DNA from: an uncultured bacterium
GTDB taxonomy: Bacteria > Pseudomonadota > Alphaproteobacteria > Sphingomonadales > Sphingomonadaceae
Length of the DNA stretch: 64,000 nucleotides
Reading direction: 5' to 3'
Assembly: GCA_942636505.2 (NCBI GenBank)
Contig: CALOGB020000009.1
Span: 248,001 to 312,000 of the forward strand
Made by a program: the position numbers and the translations under genes. Within the stretch, counting starts at the first letter, position 1; every line of letters starts with the position of its first letter. This document shows, in pieces, positions 7,787-18,135 of the stretch. The notes under the pieces are model-generated. The model saw nothing but the letters and a program-made list of their open reading frames with translations, was not told the origin of the DNA and ran no database searches.

Positions 7787-7894
7787 CACCGCCCCGGCGG
7801 AGGCCGGGGTCCAACTGGGGGACGGTTGTAACGGCGGACGGCGCTTCGTTATGTCCGACGTTCCAATTGGGCCTCGGCCTTCGCCGGGGTGGTG
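7787..7894. repeat. Inverted-repeat element, family A, copy 2
   Basis: CCCCGGCGGAGGCCGGGG at the left, GGCCTTCGCCGGGGTGG at the right, with a TTGTAAC and CGTTATG core. It lies in the roughly 490-base gap before maeB, which otherwise contains only a family C element and the palindrome at 7589. Confidence 0.8.
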
Positions 7895-8049
7895 GCATAT
7901 GGTGCCCCCCCCCACCCAAACCGACGCTACGTCCGCGCGGGGTTGGCGGATCGGTGTGCCTAAGGCTATGCGCTCCCTTGAACATTCGCCGCGGGCTCTG
8001 TCTGCGCGCTCAACCCGGTCGCCGCCGCGGCCGACAGGTTAGGAAGACC

Positions 8050-10332
<2,283 letters not shown>

Positions 10333-10343
10333 ACCTTCTTCTG

Positions 10344-10454
10344 CCCCCCCTCCCTGGCAGGGAGGGGTTGGGGGTGGGTCGGCTTCCGCCTGTTCGGACC
10401 GGTGGGGCTCGAGCCGGCCTACCCACCCCCAGCCCCTCCCTTTCAGGGAGGGGA
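10344..10454. repeat. Inverted-repeat element, family C
   Basis: CCCCTCCCTGGCAGGGAGGG with GGTTGGGGGTGGGTCGGC at the left, complementary ACCCACCCCCAGCCCCTCCC and TTTCAGGGAGGGGAG at the right. It lies between maeB and tRNA-Pro and might end maeB transcription. Confidence 0.8.
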
Positions 10455-10543
10455 GCGCGGTTAAGGGCGTGGCGAGCGTGGTTCACGAACCAACGCGCGC
10501 GGCTTGGCCAGCAGCGCTGCGTCTTTTCATCGATGTAAGAAAA

Positions 10544-10620
10544 TGGTCGGAGCGACAGGATTCGAACCTGCGACCCCCACACCCCCAGTGTGGTGCGCTA
10601 CCAGGCTGCGCTACGCTCCG
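10544..10620 (-). tRNA. tRNA-Pro (anticodon GGG), CCA encoded
   Basis: A 77-base cloverleaf on the minus strand: acceptor CGGAGCG/CGCTCCG, D-arm GCGC-AGCCTGGTA-GCGC, anticodon stem CCACA/TGTGG with loop CTGGGGG (anticodon GGG at 10586-10584), T-arm GCAGG-TTCGAAT-CCTGT, discriminator A and genomic CCA at 10546-10544. It reads CCC and CCU proline codons. No duplicated 3-prime end that would suggest an integrated element was seen nearby. Confidence 0.97.
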
Positions 10621-10713
10621 ACCGAACGGGCCGCATAGCAGCCCGAGCCGCGCGCTCTACGCAGGGTCGGCGCGCGATGCAAGTCGCAACGCCGCTTGCC
10701 CGCAAGAATTGCC

Positions 10714-11022
10714 TCAGTCGCCCATCAGCGTGCGCCAGAAGCTGCCGTCATACGCTTTCACGCTGACCTGCTCGATGGTGTACGCGCGCAGGGCGCGACC
10801 GAAGGCCTTCTGGTGTTCGGCCTGGCCGTGCGCGGCGATCGCCTCGGGACTCGCCCAGCGTTCGGAGATCCGGATCAGGTCGGGATCGACCAGGTCGAGC
10901 GCGAGATTGTAGAACTCGCAGCCGTCTTCCGCGGCGCAGGCGGCCATGTGCGCGATCAGCGTGTCGGCGATCTTCGCGCCTTCGCCTGCGGCCAGCTTGA
11001 TATGTCCCATCACCAGAATCAT
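10714..11022 (-). CDS. Antibiotic biosynthesis monooxygenase (ABM) domain protein
   Basis: A 102-residue single-domain protein: MILVMGHIKLAAGEGAKIAD, a middle CEFYNLALDLVDPDLIRISE and WASPEAIAAHGQAEHQKAF, the ferredoxin-like ABM fold of small quinol monooxygenases such as YgiN. Substrate unknown. The ATG at 11022 follows AGGAGA. It diverges from yajC, with 170 bases between the two starts. Confidence 0.85.
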   Translation of the reverse strand: MILVMGHIKLAAGEGAKIADTLIAHMAACAAEDGCEFYNLALDLVDPDLIRISERWASPEAIAAHGQAEHQKAFGRALRAYTIEQVSVKAYDGSFWRTLMGD

Positions 11023-11192
11023 CACATCTCTCCTGTTTCGTGCCGGTTTCGTCGCAACTTCATCGTAGTCTCTACACGAACCGTCCGCGCCTGCGTCAGT
11101 TGCACGCGACATCAAGCGATGATAGCGGGCGGACCAATGCGACCGGCCGCGCGGCGCGCGAACCGAGCCACCCTTCACAGATACGGAACTCC

Positions 11193-11537
11193 ATGTTCAT
11201 CTCACCAGCATACGCCCAGGCCGCAGACGGCGCCGCCACGACGGCGGGAGGCGGGATCGCCTCGTTCCTGAGCCTCGCGCCGCTCTTCCTCGTGTTCGTC
11301 GTGTTCTATTTCCTGATGATCCGCCCGCAGCAAAAGCGCATGAAGGCGCTGCAGGCGTCGGTCGCGGCGGTGAAGAAGAACGACAGCGTCGTCACCTCGG
11401 GCGGGATCCTGGGCAAGGTGACCAAGGTCGAGGATAACGTCGTCGAGGTCGAGATCGCCCCGAATGTCCGCGTGCGCGTCGTCAAGGCGACGCTGACCGA
11501 CATCACCAGCCCCAACACGAAGCCGGCGAACGACTGA
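11193..11537 (+). CDS. yajC: YajC, preprotein translocase accessory subunit
   Basis: A 114-residue single-span inner-membrane protein. A short N-terminus (MFISPAYAQAADGAATTAGG) precedes the span FLSLAPLFLVFVVFYFLMI and the diagnostic IRPQQKRMKALQ, followed by a small soluble domain with VTSGGILGKVTKV. YajC joins SecDF in the Sec holo-translocon. Its stop overlaps the secD start by one base (TGATG), so translation is coupled and the operon is yajC-secD-secF plus the next gene. Confidence 0.96.
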   Translation: MFISPAYAQAADGAATTAGGGIASFLSLAPLFLVFVVFYFLMIRPQQKRMKALQASVAAVKKNDSVVTSGGILGKVTKVEDNVVEVEIAPNVRVRVVKATLTDITSPNTKPAND

Positions 11538-13141
11538 TGCTCGACTTCCCGCGCTGGAAAATCGGGTCGATCATCGGTTTGCTGGCGGCATTGTGCCTGC
11601 TGGCGATCCCGAGCTTCCTCCCCGAGAGCACCACGAGCCAATGGGGGCGGATTCCGCATCCGCACATCAACCTCGGGCTCGATCTCGCCGGCGGCAGCTA
11701 TCTGCTGCTCGAAGCGGATACCGCCGACCTCGCCGCGACGCGGATCGAGGCGATGCGCGACAGCGTCGCGGGAACGATGCGCAACGGAACGCCGCGGATC
11801 GAGATCGGCGACATCTCGACGCGCGGCGGCCAGCTGACCTTCCTGCTGCGTGATCCTTCGCAGGTCGACGCGGCGCGCGAGCGCCTGCTGGCGATCACCG
11901 GCGGTGGCGCCGGGATGAGCGGCCAGCGCGAGTGGGATATCAACGTCGTCGACACGAGCCGGTTCGTGCTCAAGCCGACCCAGGCCGGCCTAACCCAGGC
12001 GGTCGACACCGCCATGAAGGACGCGACCGAAGTCGTCCGCCGTCGTATCGACGCGCTCGGCACCAAGGAGCCGACGATCGTTCGCCAGGGCGCGACGCGG
12101 ATCGTGGTGCAGGTGCCGGGGCTCAAGAACCCGCAGGCGCTGAAGGAGCTGATCGGCAAGACCGCCAAGCTCGAGTTCAAGCTGGTCGACGAGACCGCGA
12201 ACCCGGCCGACCTGGTCAAGGGGATCGCCCCGGTCGGCAGCCAGGTGCTGCCGTATCCGGGCAATCCGCGCGGCGTGCCGTTCATCGCGGTCAAGCGTTC
12301 GGTGATCATCTCGGGCGACCAGCTCGCCGATGCACGCCAGGAGTTCGAACCGCAGACCAACGCGCCGCAGGTTGCGATCACGTTCGACGCGGTCGGCGGC
12401 CGTCGCTTCGCCAAGGTGACGACCGAGAACACGAACAAGCCGTTCGCGATCATCCTCGACAATTCGGTGATCTCTGCGCCCAACATCAACGAGCCGATCC
12501 TCGGCGGTCGTGCGTCGATCTCGGGCAACTTCACCGTCGAGTCGGCGAACGCGCTGGCGATCTCGCTGCGGTCGGGTAAGCTGCCGGTCAATCTGAAGAC
12601 GATCGCCGAGAGCACCGTCAGCCCCGATCTCGGCAAGGATTCGATCCGCGCCGGCGTGCTGGCGTCGATCGTCGCCGCGCTGCTCGTGATCGTGTTCATG
12701 TTCGTCACCTATGGCCGGTTCGGGCTGTATGCGAACCTCGCGGTGGTCATCAACATCCTGGTCATCGTCGCCGTCATGGCGATGTTGAACGCGACGCTGA
12801 CGCTGCCGGGGATCGCCGGGTTCGTGCTGACGATCGGTACGGCGGTGGATGCCAACGTGCTGATCAACGAGCGTATCCGCGAGGAACGGCGACGCGGGCG
12901 TAGCGTCGTCCAGTCGGTCGAGCTCGGCTACAAGGAAGCATCGCGGACGATCTTCGAGGCCAACGTGACGCACGCCATCACCGGCGTGATCATGCTGCTG
13001 CTCGGCTCGGGTCCGGTGAAGGGCTTTGCGGTCGTGCTGCTGATCGGGATCTGCACGTCGGTGTTCACCGCCGTCACGTTCACGCGGATGATGGTCGCGC
13101 TGTGGCTGCGGAAGAACCGCCCCACCACGATCAATATTTGA
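11537..13141 (+). CDS. secD: SecD, protein translocase subunit
   Basis: A 534-residue RND-type export factor: one N-terminal span, GLDLAGGSYLLLEAD, the large periplasmic P1 domain (including RRRIDALGTKEPTI and FKLVDE), then five C-terminal spans with GTAVDANVLINERIREE. With SecF it uses the proton gradient to pull proteins out of the Sec channel. It starts within the yajC stop codon and ends 14 bases before secF. Normal length and intact motifs. Confidence 0.98.
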   Translation: MLDFPRWKIGSIIGLLAALCLLAIPSFLPESTTSQWGRIPHPHINLGLDLAGGSYLLLEADTADLAATRIEAMRDSVAGTMRNGTPRIEIGDISTRGGQLTFLLRDPSQVDAARERLLAITGGGAGMSGQREWDINVVDTSRFVLKPTQAGLTQAVDTAMKDATEVVRRRIDALGTKEPTIVRQGATRIVVQVPGLKNPQALKELIGKTAKLEFKLVDETANPADLVKGIAPVGSQVLPYPGNPRGVPFIAVKRSVIISGDQLADARQEFEPQTNAPQVAITFDAVGGRRFAKVTTENTNKPFAIILDNSVISAPNINEPILGGRASISGNFTVESANALAISLRSGKLPVNLKTIAESTVSPDLGKDSIRAGVLASIVAALLVIVFMFVTYGRFGLYANLAVVINILVIVAVMAMLNATLTLPGIAGFVLTIGTAVDANVLINERIREERRRGRSVVQSVELGYKEASRTIFEANVTHAITGVIMLLLGSGPVKGFAVVLLIGICTSVFTAVTFTRMMVALWLRKNRPTTINI

Positions 13142-13155
13142 GGCGGGAGATAACC

Positions 13156-14121
13156 ATGCGCCTGCTGAAACTCGTACCCGACAACACGAACCTGAAGTTC
13201 GTCTCGCTCCGCAAATGGGCGTTCGGGCTGACCCTGCTGCTGTCCCTGCTCGCGGTCGGGCTGGTCGTGACGAAGGGCCTCAACATGGGCGTCGACTTCG
13301 TCGGCGGCGTCCTGATCGAAGAGAAGTTCGCGACCCCGCCGTCGATCGACGCGGTCCGCACCGAAGTCGACCGGCTCGGCGTCGGCGAAGCCTCGATCCA
13401 GTCGTTCAGCGATCCCAAGACGCTGTCGATCCGCCTGCCCGTGCCCGCCGGTGACGAAGGCGCGACCAACCGCCTCGTCAAGAAGGTGTCGGACGACCTC
13501 GCGGTGAAGTTTCCCGGCGCGACCTTCTCGAAGTACGATACGATCTCGGGCAAGGTCTCGGACGAGCTGATCAGCAAGGGCCTGCTCGCGGTCGGACTCG
13601 CGATCCTCGGCATCGCGTTGTTCGCGGTGGTGCGGTTCGAGTGGCAGTTCGGCGTGTCGACGGTCGTCGCGATCGTCCACGATCTGTTGATGACGCTCGG
13701 CTTCTTCGCGCTGACGCAGTTCGAGTTCGACCTGAACATCGTCGCGGCGGTGCTGACGATCATCTCCTACTCGATCAACGACAAGATCGTGATCGACGAC
13801 CGTATCCGGGAGAACATGCGCCGGTATCGGAAGATGGACATGCGCGAGATCATCGACCTGTCGGTGAACGAGACGCTGCCGCGCACCGTGATGACGTCGG
13901 TGACGATCCTGCTCGCGCTGGTCGCGATGCTGGTGCTCGGCGGCCATGTGCTGCGCGGGTTCACCGCGGCGATGATCCTGGGTATCGTCGTGGGCACGTA
14001 TTCGTCGATCTACGTGTCGTCGTCGCTGCTGATCACACTGGGTCTGCGGGCCGATCCTGCACCGCGCAAGGGCGGCGTGCAGGACGGTGCCGAGCGGGTT
14101 GGTCCGAAGGTCGAGCGTTGA
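13156..14121 (+). CDS. secF: SecF, protein translocase subunit
   Basis: A 321-residue partner of SecD. First span after KWAFGLTLLLSLLAVGLVV, then LNMGVDFVGGVLIEE, a short P1 domain, and the SecF motifs YSINDKIVIDDRIRENMR and NETLPRTVMTS in the C-terminal spans. GGGAGA lies six bases before the ATG at 13156. The separate secD and secF genes follow the usual proteobacterial order. Confidence 0.98.
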   Translation: MRLLKLVPDNTNLKFVSLRKWAFGLTLLLSLLAVGLVVTKGLNMGVDFVGGVLIEEKFATPPSIDAVRTEVDRLGVGEASIQSFSDPKTLSIRLPVPAGDEGATNRLVKKVSDDLAVKFPGATFSKYDTISGKVSDELISKGLLAVGLAILGIALFAVVRFEWQFGVSTVVAIVHDLLMTLGFFALTQFEFDLNIVAAVLTIISYSINDKIVIDDRIRENMRRYRKMDMREIIDLSVNETLPRTVMTSVTILLALVAMLVLGGHVLRGFTAAMILGIVVGTYSSIYVSSSLLITLGLRADPAPRKGGVQDGAERVGPKVER

Positions 14122-14128
14122 TCACGTC

Positions 14129-14503
14129 ATGAGGATGGACCGCGAGAAGACCGATGGGCCGATGATCTCGGCGATCGGTCGGGCCGGGTTCAAGGTCGAC
14201 GACGGGTATTATACCGCTTTGTCGATAAGTCCCGAGCGCGCGGATGGCTGGGAGCCGCCGGCGTTCGGGGCGCTTGGCGAGGCGGATGTGGCGGCGTTGC
14301 TGGCGCTCGATCCGCCGCCGGAGTTCCTGTTGCTGGGGACCGGTTCCGCGCTTCGCCAGCCGCCGCTTGCGTTCAAGAAGGCGGTCGAGGCGCGGGGGTT
14401 CGGGATCGAGGCCATGGATAGTCGTGCTGCCGCTCGGGCCTGGGCGGTTCTGCGTGGTGAGGGTCGCTGGATCGTGGCGGCGCTGTACCCGCTCGAGGGG
14501 TGA
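14129..14503 (+). CDS. Mth938-like (DUF498/NDUFAF3-type) protein
   Basis: A 124-residue single-domain protein. MISAIGRAGFKVDDGYYTAL, PPPEFLLLGTGSALRQPP and AVEARGFGIEAMDSRAAARA give the Mth938 fold; the eukaryotic relative NDUFAF3 helps assemble complex I. It starts eight bases after the secF stop with no clear ribosome-binding site, so it is probably translated by coupling as the last gene of the sec operon, a common order in alphaproteobacteria. Molecular function in bacteria is not established. ATG 14135 is an alternative start. Confidence 0.85.
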   Translation: MRMDREKTDGPMISAIGRAGFKVDDGYYTALSISPERADGWEPPAFGALGEADVAALLALDPPPEFLLLGTGSALRQPPLAFKKAVEARGFGIEAMDSRAAARAWAVLRGEGRWIVAALYPLEG

Positions 14504-14515
14504 TCTGAGACTGCT

Positions 14516-14629
14516 GATCCTTCCCCGCTAGGGGAGGTGACGGAGGGGGCGGATGCCCAACTGACGTTTCCCTTTTCTCCCCCTCCGTCTGGCAAGTGCC
14601 AGCCACCTCCCCCTTGCGGGGGAGGATCG
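14516..14629. repeat. Inverted-repeat element, family D
   Basis: GATCCTTCCCCGCTAGGGGA and GGTGACGGAGGGGG at the left; CCCCCTCCGTCTGGCAAGTG and CCTCCCCCTTGCGGGGGAGG at the right. Relatives at 30917 and 38179. It separates two convergent genes. Confidence 0.75.
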
Positions 14630-14630
14630 T

Positions 14631-15803
14631 TTAGGATCGGTTTGCCGCCAGAGTTGCGAGGTGCTCGTAGAGCGCGGCGGTGTTGGCTTCCCAGGTGAAG
14701 CTGGCGACCGTGGCGCGTGTTGCCTGGGGCGACGGCGGATCGGCCAGTAGGGCGCCGATCGCGGCGGCGAAGGCGAGCGGGTCGCCTATCGTGACGCGGC
14801 CTGCTTCTGGCGATGTTACCACGTCATGCGCGCCGCCGGCGTCGGTGATCACGACCGGCGTGCCGCAGGCGAGCGATTCGACCCAGGCGTTAGCGAGGCC
14901 TTCGGACTCGGAGGCAAGCGCGCTGATATCGGCAGCGGCGATCAGCTTCGGGATTTCGGCGTGGGGTACGGCGCCGAGCAGGCGAACGCGGTTGGCTATG
15001 CCGAGTCGTGCGATCTGCGCTTCCAGTGTCGATCGCGCGGGGCCCTGCCCTGCGATCAGGAGTGTGACGCCGGGGAGCGCGGCGACCGCGTCGATGACGA
15101 TGTCGTGGCCCTTGCGCGGGATCAGCGCGCCGACCGAGACGACCAATGGCCCGGAGACGCCGAGGGCTGCCTTGGCGGCGGCGCGGTCGACGGGATGGAA
15201 GCGGTCCTGGTCGACGCCGGTGTGGTGGACGCGGATGCGGTCGGCGGGCAAGCCCATCGCGACCATGTCGACCTTCATCGCGGCGCTGACCGCGAGCATG
15301 CCCGTGGCGTTGCGGCCCGCGTCGCGGACCTGCGCGGCGGTGGCGGGCGCGTTGCCCCAGATGTGGATGTCGGAGCCGCGCGCCTTGATCGAGACGGGGA
15401 CGCCGTAGCGCTTGCCGAGTGCGACCGCGGCGGGGCCGTCGGGAAAGAAGAACGAGGCGTCGATGACGTCGAACGCGAAGTCCTCGCGGATCGTGTCGAG
15501 GACGGGGACGAGCGCGCGCTGCAACGCTGCGGCGTGGTGGCGGCCCTGCAGGAACGGGCGGACGGTGAAGCGCGGGCGGTGGAGGTCGATGCCCTTCCAG
15601 CGTTCGTGCGTCGGCAGTTTTGCTAGTGTCGCGTAGTGGCCGAGGTGGCGGAGCGGGCCTGGGGGGAGGCCTATCGGTGCTACCGCTTGCAGCGATACGG
15701 CGGGGTGCGCGGCGAGGCCGAGCGTCTGGCGTTCGACGAAGACGCCGAAATTGGGGCGGGTCGCATCCGGGAACAGGGTGGAGAGGGTCAGGATGCGGAG
15801 CAT
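14631..15803 (-). CDS. GT4-family glycosyltransferase
   Basis: A 390-residue GT-B enzyme. The N-terminal acceptor domain begins LRILTLSTLFPDATRPNFG and contains SIKARGSDIHIWG; the C-terminal donor domain has LVVSVGALIPRKGHDIVI, ESEGLANAWVESLACGTPVV (the EX7E motif) and ITDAGGAHDVV. It probably transfers a sugar from a nucleotide donor to a polysaccharide or lipid carrier; neither partner can be named. It stands alone among convergent and divergent neighbours rather than in an exopolysaccharide cluster. Confidence 0.92.
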   Translation of the reverse strand: MLRILTLSTLFPDATRPNFGVFVERQTLGLAAHPAVSLQAVAPIGLPPGPLRHLGHYATLAKLPTHERWKGIDLHRPRFTVRPFLQGRHHAAALQRALVPVLDTIREDFAFDVIDASFFFPDGPAAVALGKRYGVPVSIKARGSDIHIWGNAPATAAQVRDAGRNATGMLAVSAAMKVDMVAMGLPADRIRVHHTGVDQDRFHPVDRAAAKAALGVSGPLVVSVGALIPRKGHDIVIDAVAALPGVTLLIAGQGPARSTLEAQIARLGIANRVRLLGAVPHAEIPKLIAAADISALASESEGLANAWVESLACGTPVVITDAGGAHDVVTSPEAGRVTIGDPLAFAAAIGALLADPPSPQATRATVASFTWEANTAALYEHLATLAANRS

Positions 15804-15866
15804 GGTTTTGGGTTACAGGGGGTGGGTTAATGTGGGGTGAGTTTGGGGGGATGTATTAGCCTCAAC

Positions 15867-15973
15867 TACCACCCCGGCGGAGGCCGGGGGCCAATTGGGG
15901 GACGTTGCTAACGAAGGACAGCCCGCCGTTATTGCCACCTTTCCAATTGGGCCCCGGCCTTCGCCGGGGTGGT
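15867..15973. repeat. Inverted-repeat element, family A, copy 3
   Basis: Left CTACCACCCCGGCGGAGGCC, right GGCCTTCGCCGGGGTGG. Core GGGGACGTTGCTAACGAAGG and CGTTATTGCCACCTTTCC is the clearest version of the family core. Confidence 0.8.
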
Positions 15974-16007
15974 GCTCGTGCGAGGAATGGTTGCCCTCGA
16001 TTACATT

Positions 16008-16061
16008 GTTTACCCGCGAAGGCGGGGACCCAGACTGGGCTCCCGCCTTCGCGGGAGAACA
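16008..16061. repeat. Short inverted repeat, family B
   Basis: CCCGCGAAGGCGGG, CCCAGACTGGGC and CCCGCCTTCGCGGG, nearly the same as 3450-3503. It lies between a family A copy and the end of manA. Confidence 0.7.
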
Positions 16062-16086
16062 AGGAGGTGAGAGGTGAAGGTGTTGC

Positions 16087-16911
16087 TCAGATTCGCTTCG
16101 CCAGCGGATACGCGAACAGCACGTCCGCATCCGCGCTCGTCGAGACCGTTTCGCTGCCGGTCATCGTCGCACACTCACCGGCCTTGAACGCGACGCCTGC
16201 GACATCGCCCGAGCCGGTGATCGGGATCACCCAGCCGGTCGTGCCTTCGGGCAGGTTGACGACGTGGTCGCCGCCCTTCCAGCGCTCGAGCACGAACTTG
16301 GGGCCTTCGACCATGATCGTGCGGCCGGTCTCGACTTCGACCGGAGGCGCGACGGGGACGTAGGGCGTGGGGTCGGCGACTTCGATGCCGTCCTTGAGGT
16401 GAAGCTCACGGTCGCTGCCGTAATCGTAGAGGCGGTAGGTGGTCTCGGAGTTCTGCTGGACCTCGATCACCGTCAGGCCGCCACCGATCGCGTGGATCGT
16501 GTCCGACGCGCAATACATGAAGTCGCCCGACTTGACCGGCTTCCAGTCGAGCTTGTCCTCGATCGTGCCGTCGATCGCCGACTGCCGGAGTTCGTCCTTC
16601 GAGATCGGCTGCTTCGTGCCGACCGCGATCGTCGAGGTCGGCTCGGCGGCGAGGACCGTCCAGCACTCGTCCTTGCCGCGCGGCAGGCCGCGGGCGTGCG
16701 CCTGTTCGTCGTTGGGATGAACCTGGACCGACAGTTTCTCGCTGGTGAACAGATATTTGATCAGCAGGTCGGGGGTGGTGTTGCCGGGCTCCTGGAACCA
16801 GACTTCGCCGATCGGCGGCGAGCCGGGGGCGGCATCCTCGAACCCGGGCCAGAGCGTGTCGCGACCCCAGGGCTTCTCGACGCGGTGGGTATGCAGCAGG
16901 GTGGCGGGCAT
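16087..16911 (-). CDS. manA: Class I mannose-6-phosphate isomerase
   Basis: A 274-residue cupin-type phosphomannose isomerase, the short bacterial form. Zinc ligands are in LSVQVHPNDEQAHARG and DECWTVL, with a later active-site segment DTIHAIGGGLTVIEVQQNSE. It interconverts fructose-6-phosphate and mannose-6-phosphate and so feeds GDP-mannose for glycans. GAGGA seven bases before the ATG at 16911 decides the start over an upstream ATG at 16944. It diverges from bamD; intergenic space 169 bases. Confidence 0.93.
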   Translation of the reverse strand: MPATLLHTHRVEKPWGRDTLWPGFEDAAPGSPPIGEVWFQEPGNTTPDLLIKYLFTSEKLSVQVHPNDEQAHARGLPRGKDECWTVLAAEPTSTIAVGTKQPISKDELRQSAIDGTIEDKLDWKPVKSGDFMYCASDTIHAIGGGLTVIEVQQNSETTYRLYDYGSDRELHLKDGIEVADPTPYVPVAPPVEVETGRTIMVEGPKFVLERWKGGDHVVNLPEGTTGWVIPITGSGDVAGVAFKAGECATMTGSETVSTSADADVLFAYPLAKRI

Positions 16912-17080
16912 GGGATATCCTCGACTGGAATGACGGGTCGGCAACGCACGACTATTGCCGTGTGATCCGGCTCACGGAAACCCCCCATGGTCGGCAACCG
17001 CGGGGCCAGTATTCAGGCGCCGAACGGGGGTGGCGAAAGGGATTGTTCGCGAAGCCCCGCATACGCTAAGGACAACGCCG

Positions 17081-18055
17081 ATGCGTATCCCCCAGTCCCT
17101 TCCGAGCATGTCGCGTGCCTTTGCTGTCACGCTCATCGCAGCGCTTGCGCTCCCCATGGCCGGTTGTGCGGGTCGTTCCGCCAAGGGCGACCTTCCTTAC
17201 GTCGCGCGCGACGTGGGCACGCTGTACTCGACCGCCAAGGCGCGGCTCGACCAGGGGCGTTACAAGGAAGCGGCACAGCTGTTCGACGAGGTCGAGCGCC
17301 AGCATCCCTATTCGATCTGGGCGCGTCGTGCGCAGATCATGTCGGCGTTCAGCTATTATCTCGCCAAGGACTACACCGCGTCGATCAGCTCGGCGCAGCG
17401 CTTCCTGGCGGTGCATCCGGGTAACCGCGATGCGCCCTATGCCTATTACCTGATCGCACTCGGCTATTACGAGCAGATCACCGACGTAACGCGCGACCAG
17501 AAGATCACGCGGCAGGCGCTCGATTCGCTCGGCGAGCTGATGCGCCGCTATCCGAACACGCGCTATGCCTCGGATGCGCGGCTGAAGATCGATCTGGTCA
17601 ACGACCATCTCGCCGGCAAGGAGATGGAAATCGGGCGGTTCTACGAGACGCGCGGCCAGTGGCTCGCGGCGAACGGCCGGTTCCGCACGGTCATCGACAA
17701 GTTCCAGCAGACCACGCACACGCCCGAGGCGCTGATGCGGCTGACCGAGACGTATCTGCAGCTCGGCGTGCCGATCGAGGCCGAGAAGGCCGCTGCGGTG
17801 CTGGGTCGCAACTATCCGGGCACCGACTGGTATGATCACGCCTACAAGTTGATGCAGGACCATCCGGTGAAGCCGATCGCCCCGCTGGCACCGGGCGAGC
17901 CAGTCGTGCCGACGGGAACAGCCGGCACACCGGGTACCGGGGCGCTGGAGCTTCCCAAGGCGAACGGCAACACCGGTGGTACGGGCGCGGGCAGCGTTTC
18001 CAGCCCCGCACCCGTCGGTCCGGGCAGCGCGACGCGGACCGGCCCCGGCAACTGA
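17081..18055 (+). CDS. bamD: BamD, outer-membrane assembly lipoprotein
   Basis: A 324-residue lipoprotein: signal peptide with lipobox LPMAGC (Cys 29), then five TPR-like repeats beginning YSTAKARLDQGRYKEAAQLF and including RYPNTRYASDARLKIDLV. The C-terminal 75 residues are a Pro/Gly/Thr-rich low-complexity tail (PVVPTGTAGTPGTG), longer than in E. coli BamD. It is the essential partner of BamA in outer-membrane protein insertion. TAAGGA lies upstream of the ATG at 17081. recN follows 80 bases downstream, a frequent order in alphaproteobacteria. Confidence 0.95.
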   Translation: MRIPQSLPSMSRAFAVTLIAALALPMAGCAGRSAKGDLPYVARDVGTLYSTAKARLDQGRYKEAAQLFDEVERQHPYSIWARRAQIMSAFSYYLAKDYTASISSAQRFLAVHPGNRDAPYAYYLIALGYYEQITDVTRDQKITRQALDSLGELMRRYPNTRYASDARLKIDLVNDHLAGKEMEIGRFYETRGQWLAANGRFRTVIDKFQQTTHTPEALMRLTETYLQLGVPIEAEKAAAVLGRNYPGTDWYDHAYKLMQDHPVKPIAPLAPGEPVVPTGTAGTPGTGALELPKANGNTGGTGAGSVSSPAPVGPGSATRTGPGN

Positions 18056-18135
18056 TCAGGGAATACGCCATGAGAACCCCGGCGTGAGAACAATGGGGGA
18101 TCAACTTCGCGTGCGGATCGTCTAAGACGCGCGGG

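Noticed and set aside
10544..10620. tRNA-Pro as an integration site of an island
   Set aside because: No duplicated tRNA end or integrase gene lies within the window on either side.
18074..18091. GAAC repeated twice upstream of recN, considered as a LexA box
   Set aside because: The alphaproteobacterial LexA site needs seven bases between the repeats (GAAC-N7-GAAC); here there are ten, so SOS control is not supported.
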